64,000 bases of DNA from Purpureocillium takamizusanense (GCF_022605165.1 NC_063075.1:2108001-2172000), one strand, 5' to 3'; shown: positions 1 to 12,154, numbered from the stretch's first letter. The notes: generated by a model from the letters alone, not told the origin. Numbers and translations are program-made.

Positions 1-2424
1 TACCCATCAGCTTGATGGTTTCTTGCCTAAGGGGCCCTCGTTGCCCTTCAGTGCGGATTATGCCTTGGAGAATTTCAAGGAGTTGCGGGTATTCGAGATA
101 TGGCTTGATCACGTATCCTGAATTGCTTGCCAGCTGTCCCAGGGCATTGAGCGCGGCCTCACGTTTCATGTTCGAGCTCTGATCCTGCAAAGCATCCAAT
201 ATGAGCGGCATAAGCCGGTCCTTGTAAGGAAGCATGTCCTCGCCACCAACGGTGGCGAGCTCTCCGATCGCCTTCAGAATCGTTGCGGCAACCGAGGGTA
301 GCGGATCGCTGGCCTTTGGCAGCAGGACCGAGATCATCGGCTCCACGTATGGCTTGATGAGGTTCTGGGCATTTTGTACCAGGAGCGTCAATAGCTTTGC
401 GCTTTCCTCCTTGTTGCGAGCGACGTCGGAGAACTCCAGCTCCGTAAGCATCTGGATGAGCGTCTTTCGCAGTGACGGAATGACATATGCTGGGTTGTAC
501 CGGGCAAGACGGCCTATGATCGAGATCGCTACCTCACGAATGGCGAAGATCTCGTCGTTGAGGGCAAAAAACAAGATGCGAATGTTCTCTGCCTTAGCTA
601 GATGCCGGTCAAATCGCTCGTCCAGGGCTGCCAAAACCGTCCGTCGTATGGAAGGTTCAGGGTCCGAGACTCCAACGGTGAGCAGCTTCTCAATGACATC
701 GCCCACGACCTGCAGGGCATGGTAGCTCGTCTGGTTCACGATAGGATCCCTGACGTAAAGCTGACAGCATGTGAGGGCCGCTGCTTCTCTGATCTCCGGG
801 TCCTCGTCCTCGACGTACTTAATCGCGACATCTCGTACGAATTCGTTGAGGATGTGTCCAGAAAAGTCGAAGCTTCCGAGCGTGTTCAAGGCGAGTTTGA
901 CCTCTGAGCGCCGATTCTCGTAGGCCTGGGGATCCTTGGCGTCCTTGGCAATCGTTGGCACCGATGTGAGCGTATTCGGCTGTGGTGCCCCAAGTGGCTT
1001 AAATGGCTCGCCGCAAAGGACGACGCTGAGCATGTCGAGCAGTCGCTCCTGAATTGTCGGCTTCACCGGAGGTATGTAGAATGCCATATCCACCAACGCT
1101 TGGGTCAGTTTCGGCGTCAGGTCGCAGGCAAAGATGGGGTCCAAAAGGGCCTCCATGTATTTGCTCAGAGTTTGGCCCACAGCAACTGCGAGGCGGCTGA
1201 TGCAGTCGAAGACAGGATCTACCGAGCCTCGCTTTCGAGATTGGACACTGAGGCCTTCCCTCACATAAATGAGAACACCATCCAGGTACGGGGCAATGGC
1301 GCTCTTAACAGAGTTGGCGATGTTGCCAATGGCGAGGAACGCATCGTTGCGCTCCTTGTCCTTCTTCAACATGCCAGACAAATAAACCATGAACTTGTGC
1401 AGCCATGTGTGCGCAAAGTCGGCGGGTGAATAGCTCGCCAGGTCGGGTATGAGCAGGACGACGGTGTTCCTGATGCTCGGGTCTCTGTGGTCCTTGTGCT
1501 TGAAAACAATGTCGCAGGCTTCTTGGTAATGCTCTTGCATGTACATGCCTCCTTGCTCGAGCAGCTCCTTCAAAACAAGCAGCGAAGCGTGAATGGACTC
1601 GACGGTGTTAACTTTCAGGCCCGCGCGCGCCTCGCCGAATATTTTGCCCATCCATAATTGTCGCATTTCTTGATCCCGCTCGCGAATTATGCGGAAACAG
1701 GCGCTGACGGTTTCAGCCGACGTCGTCCGAATGAGCTTGCGAGTGTCTCGTAGACCGATCCAGATCCAGTCGAAAATGGTCGGGATGTACTGATACATCA
1801 ATGTTGGCGCGTTTCTGGCGAGTTCGCGCAATACCAAAACGGCACTATATCTCCGCTCCTCCACTCGGTCGTTCTGCAGCCATTCGAGGGCCGTGTTCAC
1901 CTCAGATTCGACGAGCTCGGATATCAGAGATCCACCAGGCCGGCACAACTTCCCAAGGGCAACGGCAGCCGGTTGCATGGGATTTATGTCCTTTCCGCGA
2001 AGGATGGTTTTGAGGTTTTGTGTAAACCGTGTGTATTTCATTGCCACATCGACGCCCTCGAATTCCACGAGCGCGTCGAGGGCATAAATGCCACCCAGGC
2101 GCTCCGCCGAGTCGCTCCCATGTGTGATGAGTTGAGTGATCTTGTTGTTTACTGCATTGTAGAATCCGATGAACTGTTCCTGATTCAAGTCTAAGGGTAT
2201 TATTAGCTCTGCAGATGCGCCCAGAGGGAGCAGGTTGCCTACCTCTGTGGCAAACGACCACCATGTCTCTCAACTGTATCGCTGCGCGTTTCCGCGTCTC
2301 GTCTCCGGCGCTTGGGACGTCAGAAATCTCGGTGTATTGAAGAGCACGAAAATACCCACCGAGACCGCAATCCTCGCGTGATGTGTTCCAGTCGCTCAAG
2401 AGCGACTTGCTGTTGCTGCGCCAT
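1..2424 (-). CDS. tor1: TOR serine/threonine kinase, N-terminal HEAT-repeat part (5' end of gene; continues past the left edge)
   Basis: TOR is the PI3K-related kinase at the core of TORC1/TORC2 that couples nutrients to growth. Only about 774 N-terminal residues lie in the window; the FAT, FRB and kinase domains would be to the left. I chose the start at 2424, giving MAQQQQVALERLEHI, as in other fungal TOR proteins. Introns at 2311-2359 and 2191-2242 restore one frame through DETRKRAAIQLRDMV and into a long exon of HEAT repeats. The stretches VGGEDMLPYKDRLMPLIL, LQDQSS and LGQLASNSGYVIKPY match the conserved TOR HEAT region around mTOR LQDQSSLAKREVALWTLGQL. The gene is divergent from rtf2. 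The family call is secure; the exact exon 1 boundary is by hand. Confidence 0.93.
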
Positions 2425-3184
2425 CCTCCCCAGCTTCCGACCTCGAGCTTATGCCCAGGGCAGCATGAAAGTATGCGTCGAGTAGAGCAGAAATGCCTTG
2501 TGATGTCGAGTCGTCGAGCCGTGCGTGGGTGAGATGTGCCGCCCGCGGTCGTCGGGTGCAGCCCAGCAGAAACCGGGTATTGTTTGTCGCCCCTCGTGCT
2601 TGCGGAAAGAAAGAAAAGAGAGGGACTAAATGGCGCGCTCGCACAAGTCGCCAGGTGCGAGAACAAATCGCACAAACATGACACACAGGTCTGTGCCTCA
2701 GTGTGTGCGAAGTTGCAGCTGGGAACCAGCTGGCGGCGTCGATGAAGGAGGTGGGAAGCTGTGGAAGTTGCTTGAGTGCCGAGAGTGGCAGCATGCCAGC
2801 CAGCCTCGATAGCTGCGAGGTCAGGCGCGGCCCAAGTCACCTACCTAGCTTCAGTGAGTGGGTATCACATGGGCGCCGTGTGCGTCACTGTGCGCCACAC
2901 TGCTGCACGCCTAGAGTTTGGCAGTAGTGCGTCTGGACAGAGCGATTGGCACTGTGAATCTGGTCCGTGCACCCGTCAGCCGGGCTTATCGATAAACACT
3001 TTACGACCCTTCGTCGGTGGCTCTGGGCGAACGAACTACGTACTTAATATAAACTCGCCGTCCATCAATAATCCATCACAAAGTCTTGGCGACTCCTGTC
3101 CAAGCAGTCTCGCTTCACTGGACGACTACCGATCAAAGACCCGGGCCTCCTCACCACTCGTTGCTCATCGGCATAACAGGCAAC
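2425..3184. promoter_or_regulatory. Divergent intergenic region between TOR and rtf2
   Basis: The 760 bp hold the 5' regions of two head-to-head conserved genes. A TATAAA at 3048-3053 lies 132 bp before the rtf2 ATG. No TATA box is visible on the TOR side, which would suit a broadly expressed gene. Short open frames here have no recognisable product. Confidence 0.6.
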
Positions 3185-4000
3185 ATGGGTAATGATGGGG
3201 GCTCCATCCCCACCAGACGCGAACTCGTCAAGAATGCGTCTCGCGCGCCGACCGTCTCCGAGCTGAAGGCGACAGCGCTCGAGTCTCTCTCGCATGCGTG
3301 GACACATTGCGCACTTAACGGAGATAGTCTTGATTTGGAATCAGTTGTGTCGGACTGGCGCGGCCGCCTTTACAACTATGAGGCGATCCTTAACGGCCTC
3401 ATGCCCACCGATGAACCGGCAGAGGTCACTCCAGCATCTCTCGGCATCACCTCTTTACGGGATGTACAAAAGCTGAAGTTCTCGAAAAGCGGCGACAAAT
3501 GGGCGTGCCCTATCTCGATGAAGGAGATGGGCCCGTCAACAAAAGCGGTCTATCTGGTTCCTTGTGGCCACGTTTTCGCGGCAGTTGCCATCAACGAGAT
3601 CCAGGAGAACACTTGCCCGGAATGTTCAGAAGCCTTCGAGCGCGAAAACGTCATATCGATCCTGCCCGTAATGGAGAAAGAGAACAAGCGACTCGAGAAG
3701 AGGATAGAGGATTTGAGGGCGAAAGGTCTGACACACTCTTTAAAGAAGGACAAGTCGGAAAAGAAGAAGAAGAAGCGCAAGGGCGAAGAGATGAATGGAA
3801 ATGGTGTTGCGAAAGACCAGCTTGGCACATCTGGCGAGGCGAAGGCGAGCAAGGAGCTTGATACCAGGATTAGCGGCATCAACAACCCAATGGCGGCATC
3901 GCTGACGGCCAAGGTTCTTGCTGAACAAGACGAGATGAACAAAAGACGCAAGGTAGCGGCGGGGGGTGCATCGAGAAAAGCCGAGGTTGCTCGTAGCTGA
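3185..4000 (+). CDS. rtf2: Rtf2-family replication termination factor (RING-like zinc finger)
   Basis: Rtf2 proteins act at stalled replication forks (first described at the fission yeast RTS1 barrier) and also in splicing-linked roles. This is a single exon of 271 aa. I placed the start at 3185 because the family begins MGNDGGSIPTRRELVK; the open frame reaches back to 3086 but those 33 residues look like 5' UTR. The central part has the Rtf2 pattern WACPISMKEM, then YLVPCGHVF, then TCPECSEAF, a modified RING/C2HC2 finger. The C-terminal third is Lys-rich (DKSEKKKKKRKGEE), a probable nuclear localisation signal. It ends 131 bp from the stop of the convergent Zn2Cys6 gene. Confidence 0.92.
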   Translation: MGNDGGSIPTRRELVKNASRAPTVSELKATALESLSHAWTHCALNGDSLDLESVVSDWRGRLYNYEAILNGLMPTDEPAEVTPASLGITSLRDVQKLKFSKSGDKWACPISMKEMGPSTKAVYLVPCGHVFAAVAINEIQENTCPECSEAFERENVISILPVMEKENKRLEKRIEDLRAKGLTHSLKKDKSEKKKKKRKGEEMNGNGVAKDQLGTSGEAKASKELDTRISGINNPMAASLTAKVLAEQDEMNKRRKVAAGGASRKAEVARS

Positions 4001-4131
4001 ATATCTCCATCTGGCCTCAACCCGGCATGTACAGTACGATGTTACGAATTGATACCCTGACATTCACGGCCGTAGCATGCCTCGAGAGCTTCCGCCATCA
4101 TGCTTGGTGTTCTTGTTATCACATGATGATA

Positions 4132-5974
4132 TCACATAGCCAGGAATTCCCGATCAATGTGCCAATGCCCCTTGCCGTCCTCCAAGTCCCGAAACGTGCT
4201 CACCCAGACGCCGCCCGGCTGTCGAGGCTCGATCAGAATGTTTTTGATGCGTCGGCTCTCGACCATCCCATACGGTGGATGCACGTCGAGGCCTTTCGAT
4301 GGCGGTAGGGTGGTTTGAACTCCGACGTCCTGTACCCTTTCGGGCATTCGTGGCATAGAAGCAGCCGGCGAAGTTGCCTCCATATCGTTACAATGCTCCT
4401 CCGTCAGCCCAGCCATCGGCGGGAACACCTTGGCCACAGTGGGGGGGTGAGATAGGGGAATCACCATGTTGCTAGCAGGTCGGCGGAGATGGACAGTCTC
4501 GTGTGTCGAAGGATGTGTGCTGGGGTCGAGGTCGAGACCACCGCCCACCAAGTCTGGTGTTGTGCTAGAACAGACTGCGTCACCCGGGGCCTCTTCCAGC
4601 TCAATCACCCTCCTCGCAACAACGATTGCCTCTTTTCCTGACCACATGTTCTCTCGACGATTTCGCAGCTCATCACGCATGAGCAAGCCAACGGCCGCTC
4701 GTCGAAGGTGCGGGTGCCGACACTTGATGGCTGTCCAGTACAGCGGTGCGATGAGCTCCGTCTCGAACGTGAAGAGTGGGAACTTTGAACGTGCGTCAAA
4801 ACTGTTCAATACAGCCGACGCATCGGCGATGATGGACGCAAATGCGGGTGTGTGAGCATCGTATGCAGTCTCAAAGGGCTGCAGTGCCGTAGAGATCCAA
4901 ACGACAGCCGTATTGAGGTAAATTTGGAGCAAGTCCTTGTCAATGGAAGGGGCTCGTTTTGGCGATGCTGCGAGGACCACAAAAGCAACTCGCCAGTCCG
5001 ACAAACGAGTCAATAGACTCTGTTGCTCAGCTGCAAGGAGGTTCAGCTCCTCCACGTTCGGCGATGGCGAATAGGCGGCGGGTCGACCGCGTATAGTGAA
5101 ACGCAGCCCGTGGTCCAAGATCTGACACAGGGAGTATCTGGCTTGTTCCAAGGATGTAAAGCCGGCTTGGACATCGTCTGTACCTCTGAGGTGGTCGGGG
5201 ATGGGAGCTGGCCGACTGCCGAAAAGAAAGCCCGTCAGGCTGAGGCGCGTGTAGATGGGAACCAGGTCGTTCTTTATTAGCAAGAAGTCTGATGAGATAG
5301 ACTTGGGGACGCTATGTAGGATGTTGCGTCCTTGACATACGTGTAGTTGGACCTCGTGGTCGCGGTCTAGCAGAAACTCGATGCAGATGAACAACACACA
5401 GACGAGAAGAGGTATATCGGGCGCGCGACCGCGTGCGTCCCATTTCCGGAGCGCATGTATAGCTTTGCTATACTCGCCATATGCGAAGTTTCTTTGCGCA
5501 GAAAGGCTCGAGGCTGGCTCGGTGGACGTGGCGCACTCCAGGAAGCCGCTCACGGCGAGGACCGCATGCCGCACGCTCGGTTCTCTGAGGCTCAATTGTA
5601 AGACCACACCATCCCAGAAGTCGCCCTCACTGATCCCCCGAAGTACATGGGCGGCGTGGCTGTGATAGAAGTCGAAGGCGCGGCGACTGCTGGAGGACTC
5701 GGGTCGGACGATGGGGATGGCATGCCGGATTGTGGATTGATGACGAGAGCCCTGCGTGACGTAGCCGTCGCATCTGCGACCCGTGGTGGTACACCTCTGA
5801 CAGCTTGGCTTTGCTTCGTCGCACTTGACTTTGCGAATCCTGTAAGAAAAGGTGAGTTGCTATCCAGCCTGGGGTTGAAGACTCATGTTGCATTGAAACC
5901 GACTTGCACGTCACGCATCCGGTGCGAACCTTGCGCGACCCCTTGCGACCAGCAGATGCCTGGAGCCCACGCAT
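4132..5974 (-). CDS. Zn(II)2Cys6 fungal transcription factor
   Basis: Predicted 592-aa nuclear regulator. One intron (5840-5903) interrupts codon 24, inside the zinc cluster. The spliced N-terminus shows the complete binuclear cluster with Cys20, 23, 30, 37, 40 and 47 (TGCVTCKIRKVKC, then CQRCTTTGRRC), preceded by a basic stretch. The rest is a long exon with the helical, Leu-rich middle region (LFICIEFLLDRD and SLTGFLFGS) typical of this group of C6 regulators. The start at 5974 is the first ATG that keeps the basic arm and cluster. Its targets are unknown. The 3' end is convergent with rtf2, and no pathway genes flank it on the other side. Confidence 0.88.
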
Positions 5975-6806
5975 GGCGACCCTTTTTTTCTTCTTTGTTT
6001 CTGTTCTTTTGGAACCGGCTTGCGCAGAGTCGAGCGTGACAGGAGCACGAGGCCGGGGGCATAGACGTGGGTTGTAGAGGTAGTTACGTATTTGGCAGCT
6101 GTGGCCAGGTGACCGACCAAATTTGCGAGGCAAGGAATGAATATACCATGGAGAGCGTAGGTGCACGAGACGAAGTTAGTACGGACTCGATATCATTGCG
6201 GCTGTGTCGTGGAGGTACGTACGTACTGGACGTATGGATGAAGATACGCGCGGAGATGGACGTCAGCACCAGCACGAATCCATACTACCTACCTAGTACT
6301 ACCTACCTGTAACTAACTTAATACGTACAGGCCTGATACCACTGGCCAACTGCCGATGTCAGCATTCGTCATGTAACGGACACGCACGAGACTATCTGAC
6401 TTATTAGTGTACATGCACTGGTCGGCGAGACGCGGCCTGCGCAGGAACATCTTCAATTGCATCTGTCACAATTCTGCGTCGTCACAAGCCTGTTGAAGGT
6501 TGCTGACGGCCGTATTTGCTGCCACCGACATAGGAAAAAAATATAAAAAAATAAACTCCATATTGCCATCAATGTCAATCTACCGCGCCGTCGGATTTGA
6601 CATCATTTGTCCCAATTGCATTGCGTCCTGCACACCAGACCTCGACGTTCCTTACAGGCACGCAAACCACTCGATAGTGACAAGTCGGGGAGTCGCGCAC
6701 TTCGTTCCCGAACCCACGACAAGACACCAACTTCTCACACATTGCGGTTCTGTGCGGACAGGGCGTGGGAGGAGTACGCCGTAGCGGTCGTGCCAGCCAG
6801 GAGACA
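5975..6806. other. Intergenic region with TACGTA/TACCTACC tracts
   Basis: No gene is supported here. Between about 6210 and 6330 the DNA is built from short repeated motifs (TACGTACGTAC, then CTACCTACCTAGTACTACC), a low-complexity pattern that recurs in other intergenic stretches of the window. It covers the 5' side of the Zn2Cys6 gene and the 3' side of the small secreted protein gene. Confidence 0.5.
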
Positions 6807-7503
6807 TCAACACTCCATATCCATGTCGTCCGCCCAAAGACATTCGAGCTGATCTTCGTAGCCAGCAGGCCAGATCAGCTTGGGACTCGGACCGTCAAAG
6901 TTCCATTGGAACACGTCGAGCTCCGGATCATAGGGTACCAGGTCTTGCGGCAACTTAGGTGACTCGGGTGGCTTCGGAGACTTGGGCGTCAAGTCCGGTG
7001 CATGTGGTGGCGATCCTGGGCATGGGACGTTGCCGTCTGGTGGTACCTCTGTGTTTGGTACATCTTCGGTCGATTTTAGTCTGCAAAACCATTCATGTTC
7101 CGGACTCAGAGACTGAGCCTGTCACGTTAATTGTTTATATTCATGACCAGCCCATGTGTGGCAGAGAGAGGCTTACCTTGCTGCCTGTCTTTGGGGACTT
7201 GTTGCCTGTGAGTATTCCATCGGGCTTCCGACTGCTACCTCTGGCCTTTGCTGCACGTGTTGGGACGCACTTGCATTGTGTCTTGCACTTCTCTAGTATA
7301 ATCAATGCGTTCCAACGCGCAGGGCCCAGCAACCCCTCAGCGAAGCGTGGGTACGTCAAATTTGAGGCGATACATTTGTAAGCTGCCGTCAAGCATTTGG
7401 CCGGACTCGAAGCGGGACAGTAAAGGTAGCGAGGAAGATATTGACCTAAGGCGGCAATACCCTGAAAATACAGAGCAAAGAATAGGACGGACAGAAATCG
7501 CAT
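6807..7503 (-). CDS. Small secreted Cys-containing protein (3' structure uncertain)
   Basis: The start at 7503 gives a clear signal peptide (MRFLSVLFFALYFQGIAALG) followed by a short domain with about six cysteines, including YLYCPASS, AYKCIAS and KCKTQCKC. I do not recognise the family. Three 3' models are possible. A donor GTGCGT at 7270 joined to the acceptor at 7081 gives 168 aa with a Pro/Lys-rich tail (PKSPKPPESPKLPQ) and an acidic end at 6807. The stronger-looking donor GTAAGC at 7176 with the same acceptor shifts frame and stops soon after. Read-through ends at 7141. Secretion is well supported; the C-terminus is not. It could be an effector-like or wall-associated small secreted protein. 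Confidence 0.5.
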
Positions 7504-8150
7504 CTTGACAAACGTGAGGTGGAATACCACAACATCGATGGTCAGTTGGGGCTAGGAGAAGACGTCGAGAAATACGTTCTACGAGTATTATATATACTGT
7601 ACTGTATATATCCTACATCTCTCCTGGTGCTTGAGTCTGACAATATCTACCTTTGCGCGTATCTTATCGTAATCAACGTGCGCGGTCATGCGAGGCGTCA
7701 TTGCTTGTCCATATTGACGTGTGTGTGCCCGTTATCCTCTAACATCGACCAGTCTCACGCAGACACCAGACCTGCCAGCATTGATAAAGGCTTTTTGTCA
7801 TCACTCGCGACGACAGCACGACGCAGCCGAAGCCACGTGAGCCTGTAAAGCAGCCCGGATGCATTAGAGATGAAAATTTGTCAATGATCCGACGACGCAA
7901 CTGTCCGGCCCGAAGGGCATTCATCGTTAGTCATGGATGAAAGGGGGGGCGGCTATGTCTGATATTGGACCTAATTTGGCAATTGGCGCCATCCTACTGC
8001 AAACCAAATGCAGCTGTTGATTGGACTGCCGAGAGGGCAACAACAACAACCTTGACGAGATGCCGCGGGTAGGCAGATGAAAAGTGGTTCAACGGCAACT
8101 TTGTAGACCCTGAAGCTAACGAGCGGTAGCTTCCACATGTATTTCAAGTA

Positions 8151-8184
8151 CGTACCAAGCGGTGGACAGAAAAAGAGGCACCGC
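8151..8184 (+). repeat. Left terminal inverted repeat of the MITE
   Basis: 34 bp, identical to the reverse complement of 8372-8405. Confidence 0.9.
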
Positions 8185-8371
8185 AATTACAACTTTGCGG
8201 GCGAAACGATCAAAGCGTGGCAAAAATCCTCCACGAAAATAACGATAAGCGCAATAAAAAATCGCCTTCTTTTAACACGATATTAATCAAGTCCCTTAAA
8301 GAAGATTATAGCTTCTTTTTTTTTTATCCTCTATAGCTATTCTGTCTATGGTAGAGGGGGCGAGGAATTTC

Positions 8372-8405
8372 GCGGTGCCTCTTTTTCTGTCCACCGCTTG
8401 GTACG
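8372..8405 (-). repeat. Right terminal inverted repeat of the MITE
   Basis: 34 bp, identical to the reverse complement of 8151-8184. Confidence 0.9.
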
Positions 8406-9832
8406 TATTACCTTCGCGGGTGGTTACTACAGGACACAGATCGGTTCGCATGGGTGATGTGGCCTTGGCTGACCATCAGCCGTCTCATGTCTTGAAACAC
8501 CCGCACCTGGCAAAGGGCCCAATCACGGAGCGCATCGCAGCAGAGCAGGGCGAGACTTGAGAAACTAGGCATCAATTCGCATTGACGCCATTTTGTGGCA
8601 ATGCCGATCGGGACACCCGGCCGACCGACCTTTTTTTTCTTCATCAATACTTCCAGGGCTGTACGTAGTAGCTGATGGTGAGTGAGCTTATTACCACCAG
8701 GGATATGAGACAAGGATGAGCGGATATCAGGCCCCCAATCCAAGAATACAACGTTGACAACCAGACGGCAATTTACGCCAGGCACGTACTGTACGAAAGT
8801 AGTAGTTGCGTACTAACTTAGTCACGGCCTCATGATTGACCGCGAAACTCGGTTGGACAAGAAAAACGGCACCTCTTGTCGCCGAGCACCGTTGACGACT
8901 AATTGCCGCGTCTGGTGGAAGGAGCCGGGCGTGGAAGAGTCGAGGCCAACTGCACGTCAGATCAGCACGTGGAAGCCCATGGCAGGAACGAACCGACATA
9001 CGTTTCAAGTTGGTTACTATGTAACTTAGTTACTTCCCGGTCGGCTTATATATATTCTGGTCTGGTGCCTGAAAGATGTCCCATCCCCCGCGTCCAGTGT
9101 GGTCCGGTCTGGTCAATCCTTCTTCAAGAGTCCAGTGACTCCAGTCCTCCTCCTCCCCCGTCACCTTCTCCACCATCGGCGGCCCCGTTTCACCCTTGGT
9201 TTCTCATGCCAATTTCGGCATCGTAAGGCTGACTGGACAGGAGCAGCGTGGCCGGGACCCACGACGCAGCTCATGCAACAACGGCCATCACCAGCGAATC
9301 AGCGCCCGTCGAGGGAGCGAGGAACACCCCCAATTGGAAGACGGGCTTGACGGGGGACGTGCGAGGGGCTGTCGGTTGGGGGGTGTGTGTGTGTGTGGTC
9401 GCCTGCGGTGCCTTGGAGAGCACTGCCCCTGGATTGCTGCAGCCTTGGGGGCTTGGATCGGTGGCTTCAATCATGGGCATGGGGCATGGATGAAGCCTGA
9501 AGGATCCAAATGGGAAAATCAGCCAAAGAGGCCGCTCGTCAGCCGCCATTCATTGCTCGTATTCGCCCGTGGTTTCGTCGTCTCTTTACGTCGCGTTGGT
9601 CGTGCGTGTTGTCGCGTTGTCGCTCCTTCAACAACTGCTCGCCCGACGCCGCTCATCAACTGCCACCAAAAGCATCCATCCACTCGCTCGAAACTCTTGT
9701 CAATCTCTAGGAACAATTCTCTTTTTTTTGTGACCAGCAGCAGTTGACCTGCTTGCCCCCGCCCAGCCCCAGTCCGTCATCATCAGCATCATCATCGTCA
9801 TCATAAAAAACAACAAAGATTCTCGCATCTCA

Positions 9833-12154
9833 ATGGCCGAGCAGACGCCCAATCCCGGGATCCGCGCATCGGATCCATCTCGCATTCCTCTTCACCTCCG
9901 GCGACAGAACCTGCAGCTGTGCGACAAGAACGCGCCGTGGGGCACGGATTCCGATGCGCTTCAGAACCGAAAGCGCTTCCCGGAAAGCCTTCACTTCAAC
10001 CCGGCAACCTTCCGCCTCCGCTCGCGCACAGAATCCACGCGCAGCAGCATCTCCTCGGCCCATGTCCCGGACTCGGCCACCACGTGTTCCGTCTCTACGC
10101 TCGCCAGCCCGTTGAGCTCAAGTTACGCCAGCGACCTGCAAGAGCGATTCGCCAGTCATTGCATCGACTCTTCAAGGCCGTCCAGTAGGATCCGCCACCG
10201 CCATCAGCCCTCGAGCGCGACTACTTGCTCTACGTATATCAATGATGACAACGAGGCGCCGATCCTCGTCGGCTACCCTGACGTTGGTGAGAAACTGAAA
10301 GGCCTGCGGGACGTTGGCGGCGAGCTGGACTCCGCCATTCAGACGCCGTCTGTGCAGTGCGTCAACCTCTATCAGCGGGCTCCATAACATGATGTCGATG
10401 TGCTGACCACGAATTGTTCGCAGTCACCTGGAGGATCCGTTCGTGAAGGAGGAGGGGGACGTCGCTGTTGAAGATGCGCCGGAGTGGTCGCAGACTCTAG
10501 ACCAATGCGCGTCTCCGGGTCCGTCAGACGTCGCATCGGTCGTCTCGGACGACTTCTCCGCCGAAGACGTTGACGCGATGCTGGACTTCGCGCTTCAGTC
10601 GGTTTACGGCATCGAGCTGCGGGAGGCTTCTGCGCCGACGGCAGTCATCCGCCAGCTTGCCTCCAACTTCCTCACAGATCTAGGGCAGCACATCTGGCAA
10701 AACGCATCTGACACTCGGGCAGCCCACACCATGTCTACCGCCAGCTCGTCGACCACGCCCTCGCAAGGGACGGCTGGAGAACCTTCTCAGGGCAAACGGA
10801 AGAAGACCGCCGGCAATGAAGACGGTGGAGAGGAGTACAGCGACGGGGAGGGCTCCGGGTTCGGCCCGTCCAAGCGCCTTCGACCGAGTCCCAGAGAGGA
10901 GGAAAACCTCCGCCTCAGCTGCCCCTTTAGGAAGCGAAACCCCCATCGCTTCAATGTCCGGGACCACCATAGCTGTGCCATGACATACTTTCCAAAGTTT
11001 GCAGAGCTCAGGTAAGCAGTGACTTTCGCACAGTTGTAAACCCCCCACATCATGACATGGACTTACCCCCGGGACAGGCAACATATCGTGAAGCAGCATA
11101 AGCGCGATGACCCGTCAGCATTCGTCTGCGATCGCTGCACGCGAGACTTCCCGAGCAGGAAAGAGCTACGCGATCACCAGCGACAGCCCAAGGAGCACAT
11201 GTGTGACATATCCGACCACGACCCCGAGTCAGGCATCGACGGGCCCACTGCAATCAAGCTCGTGAGCCGAAAACGTGCCAGCGGTACTTCGCCGGAAGTT
11301 CAGTGGAGAGAGATCTGGAACATACTCTTCCCAGATGACGATGATGGGATGATTCGGCCATACCGTCAGTTATGCGCCCTGGACACATGAGACTTGACGG
11401 CACGGGTGTGCAGCTGCTAACTAACAGGCTTACAGACTTCACTCCTGTCATTGAACACTTTGAACTCTCCGCGCAGTACCTGACTTCTTTCGAATTCCTT
11501 CAAACATCACTGCGCAATAAGATTTCCAACCCGGCGACGCTAGAGACGCTGGCTACAAAGTTTCACCAATGCTTCATTGAAGCTGTGGAAGGCTGCGCAA
11601 CCGCCGCTCGCAGCATGCCTTACACGAACCGCAGCAACAAGAGAAACGAGCCAAATCGCCAAAGCACAATCTCGAGAAAACCGAGGGCGATCTCGTCCCG
11701 CCCAGACTCAGGTGTTATTATGGACGATGGCTCTGATGAAAGCTGCAGCATCATGGGGTCGTCTGGCCTCGGCCACAGGGATAGCGTCAGGACTGTCCGG
11801 AGTCTCGCGCCACGACGAGGTAGCACTCTCGCTCCGAAGGGCTTGAGAGAGGTTCTGCCGGCTCCAACCCCTCCGGTTGCTTCAACTACTACCTCGTATC
11901 CCACGTTGCCGCTGCAAGCTGCGGCGGCGAATGGAATAGACCCCGCTGCGGCCGTGCAGGCATGGAATAATGGGGTCACATTCGACCAAGAAGATCCCAC
12001 GTTCTCCATGCCAGAGCAATGGATGTTGCCTCCAGCGACTGTTTCCGGCCCCATGAGCACACAAGCGGATTTTACGACCATGGACGATTCATTCTTGTAC
12101 CAAACGGACTTTGCGGCAATGGGACACGGGTTTACAGGATTTAATGGACGGTGA
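9833..12154 (+). CDS. C2H2-type zinc-finger protein (fungal regulator-like)
   Basis: Four exons joined across introns 10357-10423, 11012-11077 and 11365-11435 give 705 aa. The N-terminal half is Ser-rich and probably disordered. A zinc-finger block lies at about residues 335-395: CPFRKRNPHRF with a following CAM, FAELRQHIVKQH, then CDRCTRDFPSRKELRDHQRQ. This opening (CPFxKRNPxR) is typical of a Pezizomycotina group of atypical C2H2 proteins in which intron 2 falls inside the finger region, as here. An acidic linker and a Gln/Asn/Ser-rich C-terminus follow (QADFTTMDD, GFNGR at the end). The likely role is transcriptional regulation in the nucleus; the target is unknown. Each intron has a plausible donor and acceptor, and frame is kept throughout. 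Confidence 0.85.

Larger units (their letters stand above)
8151..8405. mobile_element. MITE-like element with perfect 34-bp terminal inverted repeats and TA flanks
   Basis: The two ends (8151-8184 and 8372-8405) are exact reverse complements over 34 bp and begin CGTACCAAGCGGTGGACAG. TA lies directly outside each end (8149-8150 and 8406-8407), as expected for a Tc1/mariner (Fot1/pogo) target-site duplication, although TACGTA is itself palindromic. The 187-bp interior is AT-rich, non-coding, and contains a small hairpin (AAAGAAG/CTTCTTT, 8298-8318). The 255-bp size and lack of a transposase frame point to a non-autonomous element. Perfect repeats suggest recent activity or recent insertion. Confidence 0.85.
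7504..9832. other. Long intergenic region carrying a MITE
   Basis: About 2.3 kb without a supportable gene. It contains the inverted-repeat element at 8151-8405, a short (GT)n run near 9383-9398, and TACGTA/TAACTTAG motifs around 8790-9035. The last 100 bp before the next gene are CAT/ATC-rich, compatible with a 5' UTR. Confidence 0.5.

Noticed and set aside
1902..2840. 312-codon open frame on the minus strand over the TOR 5' end
   Set aside because: It reads through both introns and only part of it coincides with exon 2 of TOR; the spliced TOR model explains the real coding sequence.
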